NCBI GenBank assembly: GCA_027484105.1
Contig: JAIXUG010000005.1
Coordinates: 310,001-374,000, forward strand
Reading direction: 5' to 3'
DNA: 64,000 bases
Source: Comamonadaceae bacterium
GTDB lineage: Bacteria > Pseudomonadota > Gammaproteobacteria > Burkholderiales > Burkholderiaceae_C
The position numbers were made by a program, and so were the translations under genes. Below are positions 17,324 to 28,804 of the stretch, one piece after another. Numbering within the stretch: position 1 is the first letter of the stretch; every line of letters begins with the position of its first letter. The notes under the pieces are model-generated. The model worked only from the letters and a program-made list of their open reading frames with translations. It had not been told where the DNA came from and ran no database searches.

Positions 17324-18799
17324 TCAATGGCCAGAGGGGGCTTTGTCGGCGTGACCCAAGGCGCTGGCGATGGACTGGCCCCGGTTCGGAATCACGGTGG
17401 GGGTCAAGGAGCCCAGCAGCATGCCAAAGATGGAAGCGGCCAAGCCCAGCAAGTTGGCGGGCACCAGGGTTTCTGGGGCCAGGAAATTGAACACCAACCA
17501 AGTGCCGACCCCCAAGACCACGGAGAACAAGGCGCCTTGGGTGTTGGCACGGCGCCAGAAGGCCCCGGCCACCAAGGGCACAAAGGCCCCGGTGAGGGTC
17601 ACGTTGTAGGCGTTTTGCACCATTTCGTACATGGTGCTGGTGCTGTTCATGGCGAACAGCAAGGCACAAGCCGTGAAGGTGACCAAAATGACACGCAAGA
17701 GCAGCAAGAACTGGCGGTCACTCATGTGGGGCACAAAGGGCTTGAGCACGTTCTCGGTGAAAGTGGCAGTGGGGGCCAGCAAAGCACCACTGGCGGTTGA
17801 CAAAATGGCCGAGAGCAAAGCGCCAAAAAACAGAATCTGTGCCCACATGGGCATCTGGCCCAGCACCAAATCTGGCAGGATGCGCTGGATGGCGCGGGCA
17901 TCTTCAGAGTCAAACAAGGCCTTGAGCTCGGGGTGAGCGATCAGCGCTGCGTAGGCGATGTACAAGGGAATGAAGGCCATCACGAAATACATCAGACCAC
18001 CGATGAGGGTGCCGCGGACAGCGGTTTTCTCGTCTTTGGCGCTGGTCATGCGCTGGAACACGTCTTGCTGGGGAATGGAGCCGAAAGCGAACGCAAAGAA
18101 CGCGCCCGCCATGGCCCACCAGGCAGCGGCGTCCATGTCTGCGGGGAACATGTCGAACTTGCCATCGGCGGCCGCTTGGGCAATGACTTTGTCAAAGCCG
18201 CCGGCGTTGTCGCCCACCAACAAGGCGACTGCCATCAAGCCCACCACGATCACCACCGTCTGCAGCAAATCGGTGAAGGCCACCGACCACATGCCACCAA
18301 AGACGGTGTACAACAACACCACACCTGCGCCCATCATGATCGCGTAGTTCAGGTCAATGGCCCCGGACGACAGCACATGAATGACCAAACCCAGCGCCGT
18401 CAGTTGCGCCGAGGTCCAACCCAAATAAGACAGGACAATCGCCACGCTGGTGAGCACCTCAACCGACTTGCCATAGCGCACTTTGTAAAAGTCACCGATG
18501 GTCAGCAGGTTCAGACGGTAAAACAGCTTGGCAAACAACAGCGCCGCCAACACCAGGCACACCGTGGCGCCAAAAGGGTCACCAGGAATGCCATTCAAAC
18601 CATCCTTGGCAAAGGTGGCCGACACGGAGAGCACGGTTTCTGCGCCGAACCAGGTGGCGAACACGGTGGCCACGTTCATGTACAGGGGCAAACTGCGCCC
18701 TGCCACCAGATAATCCTTGGCCCCGTGCACGCGACGCGACGCCAACAAACCAATGCAAATGGTGACGGCCAGATAGGCCATGACGAAAGTCAGCAGCAC
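17324..18799 (-). CDS. Sodium:solute symporter family (SSS) protein
   Basis: SRRVHGAKDYLVAGRSLPLYMNVATVFATWFGAETVLSVSATFAKDG; about 13 TM segments. Confidence 0.9.
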   Translation of the reverse strand: MLLTFVMAYLAVTICIGLLASRRVHGAKDYLVAGRSLPLYMNVATVFATWFGAETVLSVSATFAKDGLNGIPGDPFGATVCLVLAALLFAKLFYRLNLLTIGDFYKVRYGKSVEVLTSVAIVLSYLGWTSAQLTALGLVIHVLSSGAIDLNYAIMMGAGVVLLYTVFGGMWSVAFTDLLQTVVIVVGLMAVALLVGDNAGGFDKVIAQAAADGKFDMFPADMDAAAWWAMAGAFFAFAFGSIPQQDVFQRMTSAKDEKTAVRGTLIGGLMYFVMAFIPLYIAYAALIAHPELKALFDSEDARAIQRILPDLVLGQMPMWAQILFFGALLSAILSTASGALLAPTATFTENVLKPFVPHMSDRQFLLLLRVILVTFTACALLFAMNSTSTMYEMVQNAYNVTLTGAFVPLVAGAFWRRANTQGALFSVVLGVGTWLVFNFLAPETLVPANLLGLAASIFGMLLGSLTPTVIPNRGQSIASALGHADKAPSGH

Positions 18800-18820
18800 C
18801 TGCTTCTCCTTGATTGAGGT

Positions 18821-20398
18821 TCAATAAAAGACGCGCAGATGGATGCCCACCTGCAAAACGAGCAAGGAAACCACAAAACCCAGCCCCGCGTAAATCAGGG
18901 TTTGCAGCAATTTGTTGGTCCGCCTTTGCTCGGCGAGCAATTGCTCGATCTGTCGCGCATCGCCTTGACGCGGTGTCTTGAGGTACTCGTGCAACAAGCG
19001 GGGCAATTGCGGAAACAGTTTGGCGTAATGCGGAGCCTGGTCTTTGAGCTGCTCCCAGAGCTTTTTGGGGCCGATTTGGTCGAGCATCCACTTTTCAAGA
19101 AAGGGCTTGGCGGTGCTCCACAGGTCCAAGTCCGGGTCCAGGTCGCGGCCCAGGCCTTCGATGTTGAGCAAGGTTTTTTGCAAAAGCACCAGCTGCGGCT
19201 GGATCTCGACATGGAAGCGCCGCGAAGTCTGGAACAAGCGCATCAGCACCATGCCCAATGAAATTTCCTTCAAGGGTCGGTCAAAGTAAGGCTCGCAAAC
19301 GGCACGGATGGCGGATTCCAGTTCATCGACCCGGGTGTCTTCCGGCACCCAGCCCGACTCGATGTGCAGTTCGGCCACGCGCTTGTAGTCACGCCGGAAA
19401 AACGCCGTGAAGTTTTGCGCCAAGTACTCTTTGTCGTACTCGGTCAAAGTCCCCACAATGCCGAAGTCGAGCGAAATGTAGCGGCCAAAAGTCTCGGGCG
19501 CCAGGCTGACTTGGATGTTGCCAGGGTGCATGTCGGCATGAAAAAAGCCGTCTCTGAACACCTGGGTAAAAAACAGCGTCACGCCATCGCGCGCAAGCTT
19601 GGCGATGTCCACCCCCGCCTCACGCAAGCGGTCCACCTGGCTGATGGGCACGCCATGCATGCGCTCCATGACAATAACCTCGGGGTGGCAAAAGTCCCAG
19701 ATCATCTCGGGGATCAGCACCAGATCGAGACCCTGCATATTGCGCCGCAGCTGCGCGGCATTGGCCGCTTCACGCACCAAGTCCAGCTCGTCATGCAGGT
19801 ATTTGTCAAATTCGGCCACCACCTCGCGGGGCTTGAGTCGTTTGCCATCGGCACTGAGGCTCTCCACCCAACCGGCCATCATGCGCATCAGGCTCAGGTC
19901 TTTGTCGATGACAGGCAACATGCCTGGCCGCAAGACCTTGACCGCCACCTCGCGCACATCTCCGGCCTTGTTGCGCAAAGTGGCAAAGTGCACCTGCGCA
20001 ATGGAGGCACTGGCGACCGGTTCGCGCTCGAAGGTCTCAAAGATATCGTCCACAGGGCGGCCAAACGCCCGCTCGATCGAGGCCACCGCCACGGTCGAGC
20101 TGAAAGGCGGCACCCGGTCTTGCAGTTTGGCCAGTTCTTCGGCGATGTCTGGGGCCAGCAAATCGCGGCGAGTAGACAGCACCTGACCAAATTTCACAAA
20201 AATCGGACCCAGCCGCTCCAGCGCCTCGCGCAAACGCACAGCGCGTGGCGAGCGCAAGTCACGTCCAACCGAAAGCACGCGGGCCAGCAGGCGAATCCAG
20301 GGTTTTTGAAAGCTCGACAACACCAACTCGTCCAGGCCATAGCGCAAGACGATGAAAACAATGAAAGCACCGCGTCCGAAGCGGCCCCAGCGCATCAT
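18821..20398 (-). CDS. ubiB: Ubiquinone biosynthesis protein UbiB (atypical kinase)
   Basis: [37 protein letters not shown] (KxGQ motif), [12 protein letters not shown]. Confidence 0.95.
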   Translation of the reverse strand: MMRWGRFGRGAFIVFIVLRYGLDELVLSSFQKPWIRLLARVLSVGRDLRSPRAVRLREALERLGPIFVKFGQVLSTRRDLLAPDIAEELAKLQDRVPPFSSTVAVASIERAFGRPVDDIFETFEREPVASASIAQVHFATLRNKAGDVREVAVKVLRPGMLPVIDKDLSLMRMMAGWVESLSADGKRLKPREVVAEFDKYLHDELDLVREAANAAQLRRNMQGLDLVLIPEMIWDFCHPEVIVMERMHGVPISQVDRLREAGVDIAKLARDGVTLFFTQVFRDGFFHADMHPGNIQVSLAPETFGRYISLDFGIVGTLTEYDKEYLAQNFTAFFRRDYKRVAELHIESGWVPEDTRVDELESAIRAVCEPYFDRPLKEISLGMVLMRLFQTSRRFHVEIQPQLVLLQKTLLNIEGLGRDLDPDLDLWSTAKPFLEKWMLDQIGPKKLWEQLKDQAPHYAKLFPQLPRLLHEYLKTPRQGDARQIEQLLAEQRRTNKLLQTLIYAGLGFVVSLLVLQVGIHLRVFY

Positions 20399-20955
20399 GC
20401 TGCGCTGCCTGTGCGCAGCCCGTTGCCGGGCCTTTGGGCAACAAAACTGCGCAAAGCGGCCATGGCCTGGCGTGCGGATTGGACCAAGGTGTGGGCTGGT
20501 GCATCACCCAACAGCCGGGCCAAGTCCTCTTCAGCATCCCAGCGGACATGGTCAATCAGCCAGTTGATTTCGGCGGCCAATTGCACATCTCCCTCGATGC
20601 GAACTTTGGGTTTGTCGCCCCGGGCCAAGGCGGAAGCGATCGCGATGGGCGACTCTTCGGTCACGGTCAGTCGCAGGTCAAAACCCTCGAAGCGACCGCG
20701 CTCAAGCAGACCCGCAGGTGTGGGGGTGAGCTGAAGTTGCAAGCGGTCCCAAACCAGCTCGATGCGCTGGCCTTTTTGCCTGGCCAGCCGCGCCATGGCC
20801 TCGGGTTCGCTCATCAAGACATGGTTGAGAAACAGCACCAAACGATTGAGCGATTCATCCACCACCCAAGTGGGGGGCTGAAACTCTTGTGTGAAACGTT
20901 GGAGCATGTCGGGGAGCGCCTGAGCGGCCCAAGAAAAAGGGGACTGTGTTGCCAT
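20395..20955 (-). CDS. ubiJ: UbiJ-like ubiquinone accessory factor (SCP2-type)
   Basis: Overlaps ubiB by 4 nt; length and [31 protein letters not shown] pattern typical of UbiJ. Confidence 0.75.
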   Translation of the reverse strand: MATQSPFSWAAQALPDMLQRFTQEFQPPTWVVDESLNRLVLFLNHVLMSEPEAMARLARQKGQRIELVWDRLQLQLTPTPAGLLERGRFEGFDLRLTVTEESPIAIASALARGDKPKVRIEGDVQLAAEINWLIDHVRWDAEEDLARLLGDAPAHTLVQSARQAMAALRSFVAQRPGNGLRTGSAA

Positions 20956-21001
20956 AGTCCCCGATTATTCCCGAAAGCACAGGCCCCTTCGGAGCCGAGC
21001 T

Positions 21002-22024
21002 TTATTGAAGGGCTTGTACGCCAGCGACCAGCCAGCCACCGCCTTGCTTGGACTTGGTCATGTTCCAGACCTCGCGGAATGGGCTGGGGCCGGAAGACGC
21101 GTCTTCGCGGATCATGCCGTTGAACTCCACGCTGGCCATGTACACATCGGCTTGTTCTTCAATACCCAAGAGTTGGGCATCGAGCATGACCACTTCGGTC
21201 TTATTGGGTTGTCCAGGGAACTGGGCTTCGCGCTCGGCCAACTGGTTGCGGATTTCAACCACCATGGCGTCGGTCATCATGGCACGCAAGGCCGAGATGT
21301 CAGAGCGGTCCCAGGCGTCCTGCAAGGTCACGAAGTTGCGCTTGGCTGCGCTGACAAAATTGTCCACATCAAAACCAGCCGGAATGCCCCAGGTTTGCGA
21401 ACCGTCCAAGGCGTCGCTGCTTGGGGTGTTCAGGCCAGAGCCAATGCCCGAGCCGATCATGGAACCCGTGGACTGAGAGGCCGCTGAACCATCAAAGCGG
21501 GTGTTCTGACCTTCCCAAGGACGGGCCGATGAGTCGTTTCCGACGTTTTGAGGACTGTACTCTTTGTAAGTGGCAGGATTCTGAGCAGACCCACCTGCGC
21601 CCTGGTAGGCCAAGCCGCCCGATTGAGCGGCGCCGCCGCGACGGGCCCGCAATACCATGCCGATCACGGCCACCACAGCCACGCCAATCAACAAGGCCAT
21701 CAAGATGTTGCCAAATGCCTCACCCAGACCCAATGAACTGGCCAACCAAGCCAATCCCAGACCGGCAGCCAGTCCGCCCAACATGGCACCCCAAGGCTTT
21801 TTAGGTGCTGCTGCGGCAGGCGCTGCGGCAGGCTTGGCCGCGTTGGTGGGCGCGGCGTTCTGAGCGGGCGCAGCGGGCGTTTGTGGCGCAGCGTCGCGCT
21901 TGGTCACCTGGTTGGATTGCTGCCCAACAGACTTGCCACCGCCCATGCGGCGAGCTGCTTCTGCATTCAGGCTACCCAAGGCCATCACGCCAGCGAGCAT
22001 CAGGGTTACGAGTTTGTTGTTCAT
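21002..22024 (-). CDS. Tim44 domain-containing protein
   Basis: Signal peptide, Ala/Pro-rich linker, two TM segments, C-terminal Tim44-like region (FVSAAKRNFVTLQDAWDRSDISALRAMMTDAMVVEIRNQL). Confidence 0.88.
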   Translation of the reverse strand: MNNKLVTLMLAGVMALGSLNAEAARRMGGGKSVGQQSNQVTKRDAAPQTPAAPAQNAAPTNAAKPAAAPAAAAPKKPWGAMLGGLAAGLGLAWLASSLGLGEAFGNILMALLIGVAVVAVIGMVLRARRGGAAQSGGLAYQGAGGSAQNPATYKEYSPQNVGNDSSARPWEGQNTRFDGSAASQSTGSMIGSGIGSGLNTPSSDALDGSQTWGIPAGFDVDNFVSAAKRNFVTLQDAWDRSDISALRAMMTDAMVVEIRNQLAEREAQFPGQPNKTEVVMLDAQLLGIEEQADVYMASVEFNGMIREDASSGPSPFREVWNMTKSKQGGGWLVAGVQALQ

Positions 22025-22058
22025 GGTGTCTCCAACTCAGATCATTCAGTTTTGGGCG

Positions 22059-22790
22059 TCAACATTTAATGCCCATGTGCAAGGCTACCACCCCCGCGGA
22101 CAAGTTGTGAAAATCAACGTGTCCAAATCCGGCATTTTTCATAAGGGTTTTCAGCTCTTCTTGCCCAGGGTGCATCCGGATGGACTCGGCCAGGTAGCGG
22201 TAGCTGTCGGCATCGCCCGCCACCAGTTTGCCCAAGTTGGGCAAAATTTTGAAGCTGTACCAGTCGTAGGCTTTTTCCAACGGCTTGGCCACCTTGGAAA
22301 ACTCCAGCACCAACAATTTGCCACCCGGCTTGAGCACACGGCACATTTCCTTGAGGGCCACATCCTTGTGTGTCATGTTGCGCAGTCCGAATGCCACACT
22401 GACCACATGGAAGTGGCCATCGGGAAAAGGCAGCTTCTCGGCATCGCACACCAGGGTGGGCAGCGCCAGGCCGTGGTCCAAGAGGCGGTCACGCCCGGTA
22501 GAAAGCATGGCTTCGTTGATGTCGGTGTGCACCACACGGCCTGTAGCCCCCACTTTTTTGGCAAAGGCCATCGACAAATCGCCGGTGCCGCCTGCGATGT
22601 CCAACACCTGGTCACCTTCTTTGAGGTTGGCCACCTGAACGGTGTAGGCCTTCCATGCACGGTGCAGGCCCATGGACATCAGGTCGTTCATGACGTCGTA
22701 CTTGGACGCGACCGAGTCGAACACCCCGCGCACGTGTTGGGCTTTTTCTTTTTCGTCGACGGTTTTGAAGCCGAAATGGGTGGTGCTCAT
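22059..22790 (-). CDS. ubiE: Demethylmenaquinone/2-polyprenyl methoxybenzoquinol methyltransferase
   Basis: [55 protein letters not shown]. Confidence 0.97.
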   Translation of the reverse strand: MSTTHFGFKTVDEKEKAQHVRGVFDSVASKYDVMNDLMSMGLHRAWKAYTVQVANLKEGDQVLDIAGGTGDLSMAFAKKVGATGRVVHTDINEAMLSTGRDRLLDHGLALPTLVCDAEKLPFPDGHFHVVSVAFGLRNMTHKDVALKEMCRVLKPGGKLLVLEFSKVAKPLEKAYDWYSFKILPNLGKLVAGDADSYRYLAESIRMHPGQEELKTLMKNAGFGHVDFHNLSAGVVALHMGIKC

Positions 22791-22800
22791 GCGCCGCTCC

Positions 22801-23220
22801 TCAATGCTTGTGACCGCAACTGCCGCCCGCCGAGGCCTCGACCATGGGCGCATCGCGGCTCATGCCCGCCGCTTGCAGTCGGTCTTCGTATTGTTTCCAC
22901 AGCGCGGCTTGCTGGTCGCCCAAAAAGTACAGGTATTCCCAGGTGAACAGGCCCGACTCGTGGCCATCCGAAAAAGTGGGCTTGACCGCGTAGTTGCCCA
23001 CCGGCTCGATCTCGACGATGCCGACCTCGCGCTTGCCGGTTTGCAGCACTTCCTGGCCAGGGCCATGGCCTTGCACTTCGGCCGATGGCGAATACACCCG
23101 CATCAGCTCAAACGGAATGCGGAACTGCGCCCCGTCCGAAAAACCGATTTCCAGCACTTTGCTCTGCCCGTGCACCGTCAATGACTCGGGCGTGGGCATG
23201 TCTTTTTTCAATCCGGCCAT
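22801..23220 (-). CDS. DUF971 (gamma-butyrobetaine hydroxylase-like N-terminal) protein
   Basis: [33 protein letters not shown]...[28 protein letters not shown]. Confidence 0.88.
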   Translation of the reverse strand: MAGLKKDMPTPESLTVHGQSKVLEIGFSDGAQFRIPFELMRVYSPSAEVQGHGPGQEVLQTGKREVGIVEIEPVGNYAVKPTFSDGHESGLFTWEYLYFLGDQQAALWKQYEDRLQAAGMSRDAPMVEASAGGSCGHKH

Positions 23221-23239
23221 GTGTTTCTTTCAGTGCAAG

Positions 23240-26200
23240 TCAGACCAACACGCGCTCGATGCCGCCGGCATTGGCGGCGTTGACGTACTCGGGCATCCAC
23301 CCTTCACCCAGAATGTGCTTGGCCATTTCGACCACGATGTAATCGGCTTCGAGCAGGCCGTTTTTCATGTCATCACCGTAGCGGGACAGGCCTTGCAGGC
23401 AGCTGGGGCAACTGGTCAGGACTTTCACATTAGCCTCTGGGGCCAGCGCGCCACTGCTGCGCAGAGCCGCTTCGCCCTTGAGCAGCTCTTCTTCCTTGCG
23501 AAAGCGCACCTGGGTCGAAATGTCGGGGCGTGTCACGCCCAGGGTGCCCGACTCGCCACAGCAACGCTTGCTCTCGAGCACCTTGTCACCCATCAAGGCC
23601 TTGACGGTCTTCATGGGCTCTTGCTGCTTCATGGGGCTGTGGCAAGGGTCGTGGTACAGGTAAGCGCCGCCGGCCTCCAGCCTCATGCCCTTTTCCAGCA
23701 AGAACTCGTGGATGTCGATGATGCGGCAGCCGGGAAAGATCTTGTCAAACTGGTAGCCCTGCAACTGGTCGTAGCATGTGCCGCAACTGACCACCACGGT
23801 CTTGATGTCCAGGTAGTTGAGCGTGTTGGCCACGCGGTGGAACAGCACGCGGTTGTCGGTGATGATTTTTTCGGCCTTGTCGAACTGGCCCGAGCCCTTT
23901 TGCGGGTAACCGCAACACAGGTAACCCGGCGGCAACACGGTCTGCACGCCCACATGCCAGAGCATGGCCTGGGTGGCGAGGCCCACCTGGCTGAACAGGC
24001 GCTCAGAGCCGCAACCAGGGAAATAAAACACCGCTTCGGATTCAGATGTGGTGGCTTTCGGGTTGCGGATGATGGGCACGTAATCGTTGTCTTCGATGTC
24101 CAGCAAGGCCCGCGCGGTTTTCTTGGGCAAGTTGCCCGGCATCTTCTTGTTGATGAAGTGGATCACCTGCTCTTTGATCGGTGCAGTGCCCACCGAGGCG
24201 GGCGGTGCGCTGGTTTGCTTGCGCGCCACACCTTTGAGCAAACCGGCCACAAAGCGCTGCGCCTTCATGCCCACGCCCACCATGGCCATGCGGGCCAGCT
24301 TGATGGTTTCGGGGTTGGTGGCATTGAGCATGAACATGGCCGCCGCATTGCCAGGCCGGAAACTCTTTTGCCCCATCTTGCGCAGCAGGTTGCGCATGTT
24401 CATGGACACATCGCCAAAGTCGATGTTGACTGGGCAAGGCGTCAGGCACTTGTGGCACACCGTGCAATGGTCTGCCACGTCTTCGAACTCTTGCCAGTGT
24501 TTGATCGAGATGCCCCGGCGGGTTTGCTCTTCGTACAAAAAGGCCTCGACCAGCAAAGAGGTGGCGAGGATTTTGTTGCGCGGGCTGTACAGCAAATTGG
24601 CACGCGGCACATGCGTGGCGCACACCGGCTTGCACTTGCCACAACGCAGGCAGTCTTTCACGCTGGCAGCGATCTCGCCAATGTCCGACTGCTGCATGAT
24701 CAGTGACTCATGGCCCATCAGGCCAAAGCTGGGGGTGTAGGCATGCGTCAGGTCGGCCGCATGCACGTCTTCGCCCAGACCACTCAGGGCCGAGCCGCGC
24801 AGCAACTTGCCCTTGTTGAAGCGGCCTTGCGGGTCCACCTTGGCTTTGTAAGCGGTGAAATTGGCCAGCTCAGCGTCGGTCAAGAACTCCAGCTTGGTGA
24901 TGCCGATGCCGTGCTCGCCTGAAATGACGCCATCCAGGCTGCGCGCCAGCACCATGATGCGGGCCACCGCTTCGTGTGCGGTTTGCAACATCTCGTAGTT
25001 GTCGCTGTTCACAGGGATGTTGGTGTGCACATTGCCGTCACCCGCGTGCATGTGCAGCGCCACCCACACCCGGCCTTTGAGCACGCGCTGGTGAATGGCT
25101 GTGACCTCGTTCAGGATCGGCAAAAAGGCCGAGCCCGAGAAGATGTTCTGGAAAGCCGGACGGATTTGCGTTTTCCAGCTGGCACGCAAGGAATGGTCTT
25201 GCAACTGGGGGAACAGTTCATCGACTTGGTTCAACCAGCCTTGCCACTGCGCTTGCACCTCACGCACCACGGTCAGGGCTTGCGCCACACGGTCTTCGAG
25301 CAGCTCGGCCGACGCGATCTCGTTGGCATCGTCTTGCTTGCCCAAGGGCAGATTGCCCCTTTCCAGAAAGGCTTCGATTTCGCGGCACAGCTTGAGCTTG
25401 TTGCGCAAGCTCAACTCGATGTTGATGCGCTCGATGCCATCGGTGTACTCGGCCATGCGCGGCAAGGGGATCACCACGTCTTCGTTCACCTTGAAGGCGT
25501 TGGTGTGGCGCGAAATGGCGGCGGTCTTTTTACGGTCCAGCCAGAATTTCTTGCGCGCCTCGGGACTGATGGCGATGAAGCCCTCCCCGCTGCGCGAATT
25601 GGCAATGCGCACGATCTCGGACGTGGCCTTGGCGACGTCGTCGGCATTGTCACCGGCGATGTCACCGATCAGCACCATCTTGGGGAATCCACCGCGCTTG
25701 GACTTGGTGGAGTAACCCACGGCGCGCAAATAGCGGTCGTCCAGATGCTCCAGCCCCGCCATCACGGTGCCGGTGCGCTTTTGCTCGGCGAACATGAAGT
25801 CCTTGATCTCGACGATGCTGGGCACCGCCTCGCGGGCGTGGCCAAAAAACTCCATGCACACCGTGCGGGTGTGGGTGGGCATGCGGTGCACCACCCAACG
25901 GGCGCTGGTGATCAAACCGTCGCAGCCTTCTTTTTGCACGCCGGGCAGACCGCTCAGGAATTTGTCGGTCACGTCCTTGCCCAGGCCTTCCTTGCGGAAA
26001 GTCTTGCCCGGTATGGTCAGGGTTTCGGTGCGGATCGGGGTTTTGCCGTCGGCCTTGAAGTAGCGCAGCTCGAAGGTGGCGACATCGGCATCGTGGATCT
26101 TGCCCATGTTGTGGTCCATGCGCACCACATCCAGCCATTCGGCGTCGGGGGTGACCATGCGCCAGCTGGCCAGGTTGTCCAGGGCCGTGCCCCACAAAAC

Positions 26201-27118
26201 CGCCTTTTTGCCGCCCGCGTTCATGGCGATGTTGCCGCCAATGCAACTGGCTTCGGCCGAAGTGGGGTCCACGGCAAAGACGAAACCGCCGCGCTCGGCC
26301 GCATCGGCCACTCGCTGGGTGACCACACCGGCTTCGGTCCAAATGGTTGGGATTTTGTGAGCGATGCCCGGCAGATCGACCATCTCGACTTCGGTCATGG
26401 CTTCGAGCTTTTCGGTGTTGATGACCGCGCTCTTCCAGGTCAGTGGGATCGCGCCGCCGGTGTAGCCCGTGCCGCCGCCACGGGGCACGATGGTCAGGCC
26501 GATATCGATACATCCCTTGACCAGGCCCGCCATTTCCTCTTCGGTGTCGGGCGTGAGCACCACAAAGGGGTATTCCACGCGCCAGTCGGTGGCATCGGTC
26601 ACATGGCTGACCCGCGAGAGGCCGTCGAACTTGATGTTGTCCTTGGCCGTCAGGCGCCCCAGGGTCTTTTGCACCTGGCTGCGCAGCTTGGCCATGCGGG
26701 TGAAACGTTCGCTGAATTGGCTGACAGCCTGAGTGGCCAAAGCCAGCAATTGGCCAACCAAGGCATCCCGAGCGGCGTCCACACCTGGGGTGCGGCGTTT
26801 TTGCACTTCACCCAGGCGGTGATGCAGGGCATCCACCAACATCTTGCGGCGGCCCGGGTTGTCCAACAAATCATCCTGGAGGTAAGGATTGCGCTCGACC
26901 ACCCAAATGTCGCCCAAGACTTCGTACAACATCCTGGCCGAACGGCCCGTTCCACGCTCCTGACGCAGTTGATTCAGAAGATCCCAAGCCGAATCCCCCA
27001 GCAAACGCAGCACGATTTCCCGGTCAGAAAAGCTGGTGTAGTTGTAAGGAATCTCACGCAAGCGCGGCGCATCGGCATCGGCTTGCATCAATTGTTGAAG
27101 GGTGGTGGGTGCATTCAT
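23240..27118 (-). CDS. Large FAD-linked oxidase / 4Fe-4S / CCG-domain oxidoreductase (YdiJ-like fusion, 1292 aa)
   Basis: FAD_binding_4 region ([17 protein letters not shown]), [11 protein letters not shown] and [13 protein letters not shown] FeS motifs, CCG domains ([21 protein letters not shown]). Confidence 0.9.
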   Translation of the reverse strand: MNAPTTLQQLMQADADAPRLREIPYNYTSFSDREIVLRLLGDSAWDLLNQLRQERGTGRSARMLYEVLGDIWVVERNPYLQDDLLDNPGRRKMLVDALHHRLGEVQKRRTPGVDAARDALVGQLLALATQAVSQFSERFTRMAKLRSQVQKTLGRLTAKDNIKFDGLSRVSHVTDATDWRVEYPFVVLTPDTEEEMAGLVKGCIDIGLTIVPRGGGTGYTGGAIPLTWKSAVINTEKLEAMTEVEMVDLPGIAHKIPTIWTEAGVVTQRVADAAERGGFVFAVDPTSAEASCIGGNIAMNAGGKKAVLWGTALDNLASWRMVTPDAEWLDVVRMDHNMGKIHDADVATFELRYFKADGKTPIRTETLTIPGKTFRKEGLGKDVTDKFLSGLPGVQKEGCDGLITSARWVVHRMPTHTRTVCMEFFGHAREAVPSIVEIKDFMFAEQKRTGTVMAGLEHLDDRYLRAVGYSTKSKRGGFPKMVLIGDIAGDNADDVAKATSEIVRIANSRSGEGFIAISPEARKKFWLDRKKTAAISRHTNAFKVNEDVVIPLPRMAEYTDGIERINIELSLRNKLKLCREIEAFLERGNLPLGKQDDANEIASAELLEDRVAQALTVVREVQAQWQGWLNQVDELFPQLQDHSLRASWKTQIRPAFQNIFSGSAFLPILNEVTAIHQRVLKGRVWVALHMHAGDGNVHTNIPVNSDNYEMLQTAHEAVARIMVLARSLDGVISGEHGIGITKLEFLTDAELANFTAYKAKVDPQGRFNKGKLLRGSALSGLGEDVHAADLTHAYTPSFGLMGHESLIMQQSDIGEIAASVKDCLRCGKCKPVCATHVPRANLLYSPRNKILATSLLVEAFLYEEQTRRGISIKHWQEFEDVADHCTVCHKCLTPCPVNIDFGDVSMNMRNLLRKMGQKSFRPGNAAAMFMLNATNPETIKLARMAMVGVGMKAQRFVAGLLKGVARKQTSAPPASVGTAPIKEQVIHFINKKMPGNLPKKTARALLDIEDNDYVPIIRNPKATTSESEAVFYFPGCGSERLFSQVGLATQAMLWHVGVQTVLPPGYLCCGYPQKGSGQFDKAEKIITDNRVLFHRVANTLNYLDIKTVVVSCGTCYDQLQGYQFDKIFPGCRIIDIHEFLLEKGMRLEAGGAYLYHDPCHSPMKQQEPMKTVKALMGDKVLESKRCCGESGTLGVTRPDISTQVRFRKEEELLKGEAALRSSGALAPEANVKVLTSCPSCLQGLSRYGDDMKNGLLEADYIVVEMAKHILGEGWMPEYVNAANAGGIERVLV

Positions 27119-27265
27119 GGTTTGGCGCAGTCATGGTCGTCTTGGAAGACGCTGTCAGCCAGACCCGAAACAAGTGTCATAACGGCTGAGGTTGAATGTT
27201 ACCGCAGTGCAACAATCACGCGCCGGGGGTGGGGGCACCTGTCAGAATCTCATGGAAACCCCGGG

Positions 27266-27305
27266 TTGTCACCCAATCTTCACACCGTTTTAATGCAAAT
27301 GTCAT
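27266..27305 (+). promoter_or_regulatory. Candidate four-unit Pho-box-like array upstream of ugpB
   Basis: TTGTCAC (27266), TCTTCAC (27277), TTTTAAT (27288), ATGTCAT (27299) at exact 11-bp periodicity; compare CTGTCAT units. Confidence 0.4.
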
Positions 27306-27401
27306 TGGTCCGACCCACCATGGACAGGGTCCAACTTCAGTCATCCCACAGGTCTGGCCGTTTGAGACGGTCTGACCTTCATCATTCACCCAGGAGTCCT
27401 T

Positions 27402-28706
27402 ATGTCACTGAAACTCACGCTCAGCGCCCTCACATTGGGCTTGGCCAGTCTGTCCGCCCAAGCCCAAACCGAAATCCAATGGTGGCATTCCATGGGCGGC
27501 GCCCTGGGCGAATGGGTCAATGACCATGCCAAAGACTTCAATGCGAGCCAGACTCAGTACAAAATTGTGCCTACATTCAAGGGCAGCTATGACGAATCCA
27601 TGACCGCAGCCATCGCCGCTTTCCGCGCGGGCAATGCGCCTCATATCCTGCAGGTGTTTGAAGTGGGCACCGCCACCATGATGGCCAGCAAAGGGGCCAT
27701 CGTGCCTGTGGGCAAAATCATGGCGGATGCCGGCATCAAGTTTGAACCCAAAAATTACGTGCCTGCCGTGGCTGGTTACTACACGGCCCCGAGCGGCCAA
27801 ATGCTGAGCTTTCCTTTCAACAGTTCGACCACCGTCTTCCACTACAACAAAGACGCCTTCAAGGCTGCTGGCCTGGACCCTGAAAAGCCCCCGACAACCT
27901 GGCCAGAAGTGGCGCTGGCCGCCGGCAAACTCAAAGCCAGTGGCCACAGGTGCCCTTTCACCACCAGCTGGGTGAGCTGGACCCAACTGGAGAGCTTCTC
28001 GGCTTGGCACAACACCGAGTTCGCCACCAAGGGCAACGGCATGCGTGGCATTGACGCCCGGCTGACCTACAACACCCCACTGCATGTGCGACACATCGAT
28101 AACTTGGCCAACATGGCCAAAACCGGTTTGTTCGTCTACAAAGGTCGCGGCAATGCGGCCGATGCGGTGTTTGTCTCGGGTGAATGCGCCATGATGACCG
28201 GGTCTTCAGCGCTTTACGGCAACATCAAGCGCAACGCCAAGTTCGCCAGTGGCATCAGCACGCTGCCTTACTACCCCGATGTGGCAGGAGCTCCGCAAAA
28301 CACCGTGATTGGCGGCGCCAGCTTGTGGGTGATGTCGGGTAAAAAGGCCGAGGAATACAAGGGCGTTGCCCAGTTCTTTGCCCACCTGTCCAAACCAGAA
28401 GTGGACGCACGCAGCCACCAGCGCACCGGTTACTTGCCTTTGACCCCCGCCTCTTTCGAAATGACCGACAAGAGTGGCTTTTACAAACAAAATCCAGGCA
28501 CCGATGTCTCGGTCAATCAAATGATCCGCAAAACGACAGACAAGTCGCGCGGCATCCGTTTGGGCAATTTCGTCCAGATTCGCACCATCAACGACGAGGA
28601 ACTCGAACAAGTGTGGGCGGGTAAAAAGTCCCCGAAAGAGGCCTTGGATGCCGCGGTCAAGCGGGGCAACGAGCAATTGGAACGGTTCGAAAAAGCCAAC
28701 AAGTAA
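27402..28706 (+). CDS. ugpB: sn-glycerol-3-phosphate ABC transporter substrate-binding protein
   Basis: EIQWWHSMGGALGEWVNDHAKDFNASQTQYKIVPTFKGSYDESMTAAIAAFRAGNAPHILQVFEVGTATMM; operon context. Confidence 0.95.
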   Translation: MSLKLTLSALTLGLASLSAQAQTEIQWWHSMGGALGEWVNDHAKDFNASQTQYKIVPTFKGSYDESMTAAIAAFRAGNAPHILQVFEVGTATMMASKGAIVPVGKIMADAGIKFEPKNYVPAVAGYYTAPSGQMLSFPFNSSTTVFHYNKDAFKAAGLDPEKPPTTWPEVALAAGKLKASGHRCPFTTSWVSWTQLESFSAWHNTEFATKGNGMRGIDARLTYNTPLHVRHIDNLANMAKTGLFVYKGRGNAADAVFVSGECAMMTGSSALYGNIKRNAKFASGISTLPYYPDVAGAPQNTVIGGASLWVMSGKKAEEYKGVAQFFAHLSKPEVDARSHQRTGYLPLTPASFEMTDKSGFYKQNPGTDVSVNQMIRKTTDKSRGIRLGNFVQIRTINDEELEQVWAGKKSPKEALDAAVKRGNEQLERFEKANK

Positions 28707-28744
28707 ACCTTTCTTGGGCCGTTTGCGGCCCAGGGTGTGTCTTG

Positions 28745-28773
28745 AAAGCAGGGCCCTTGGGCCCCTGCTTTTT
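28745..28773 (+). terminator. Terminator/attenuator-like hairpin between ugpB and ugpA
   Basis: AAAGCAGGGCCC TTG GGCCCCTGCTTTTT, one bulge. Confidence 0.65.
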
Positions 28774-28804
28774 GAGCTTTTTAGCTTGTCTGAACTGAAC
28801 TTCC

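Noticed and set aside
24974-27523. 849-aa plus-strand ORF antisense to the FAD/FeS oxidoreductase (also 22994..24706)
   Set aside because: Shadow ORFs produced by GC-skewed third codon positions; the opposite strand has convincing FeS and FAD motifs.
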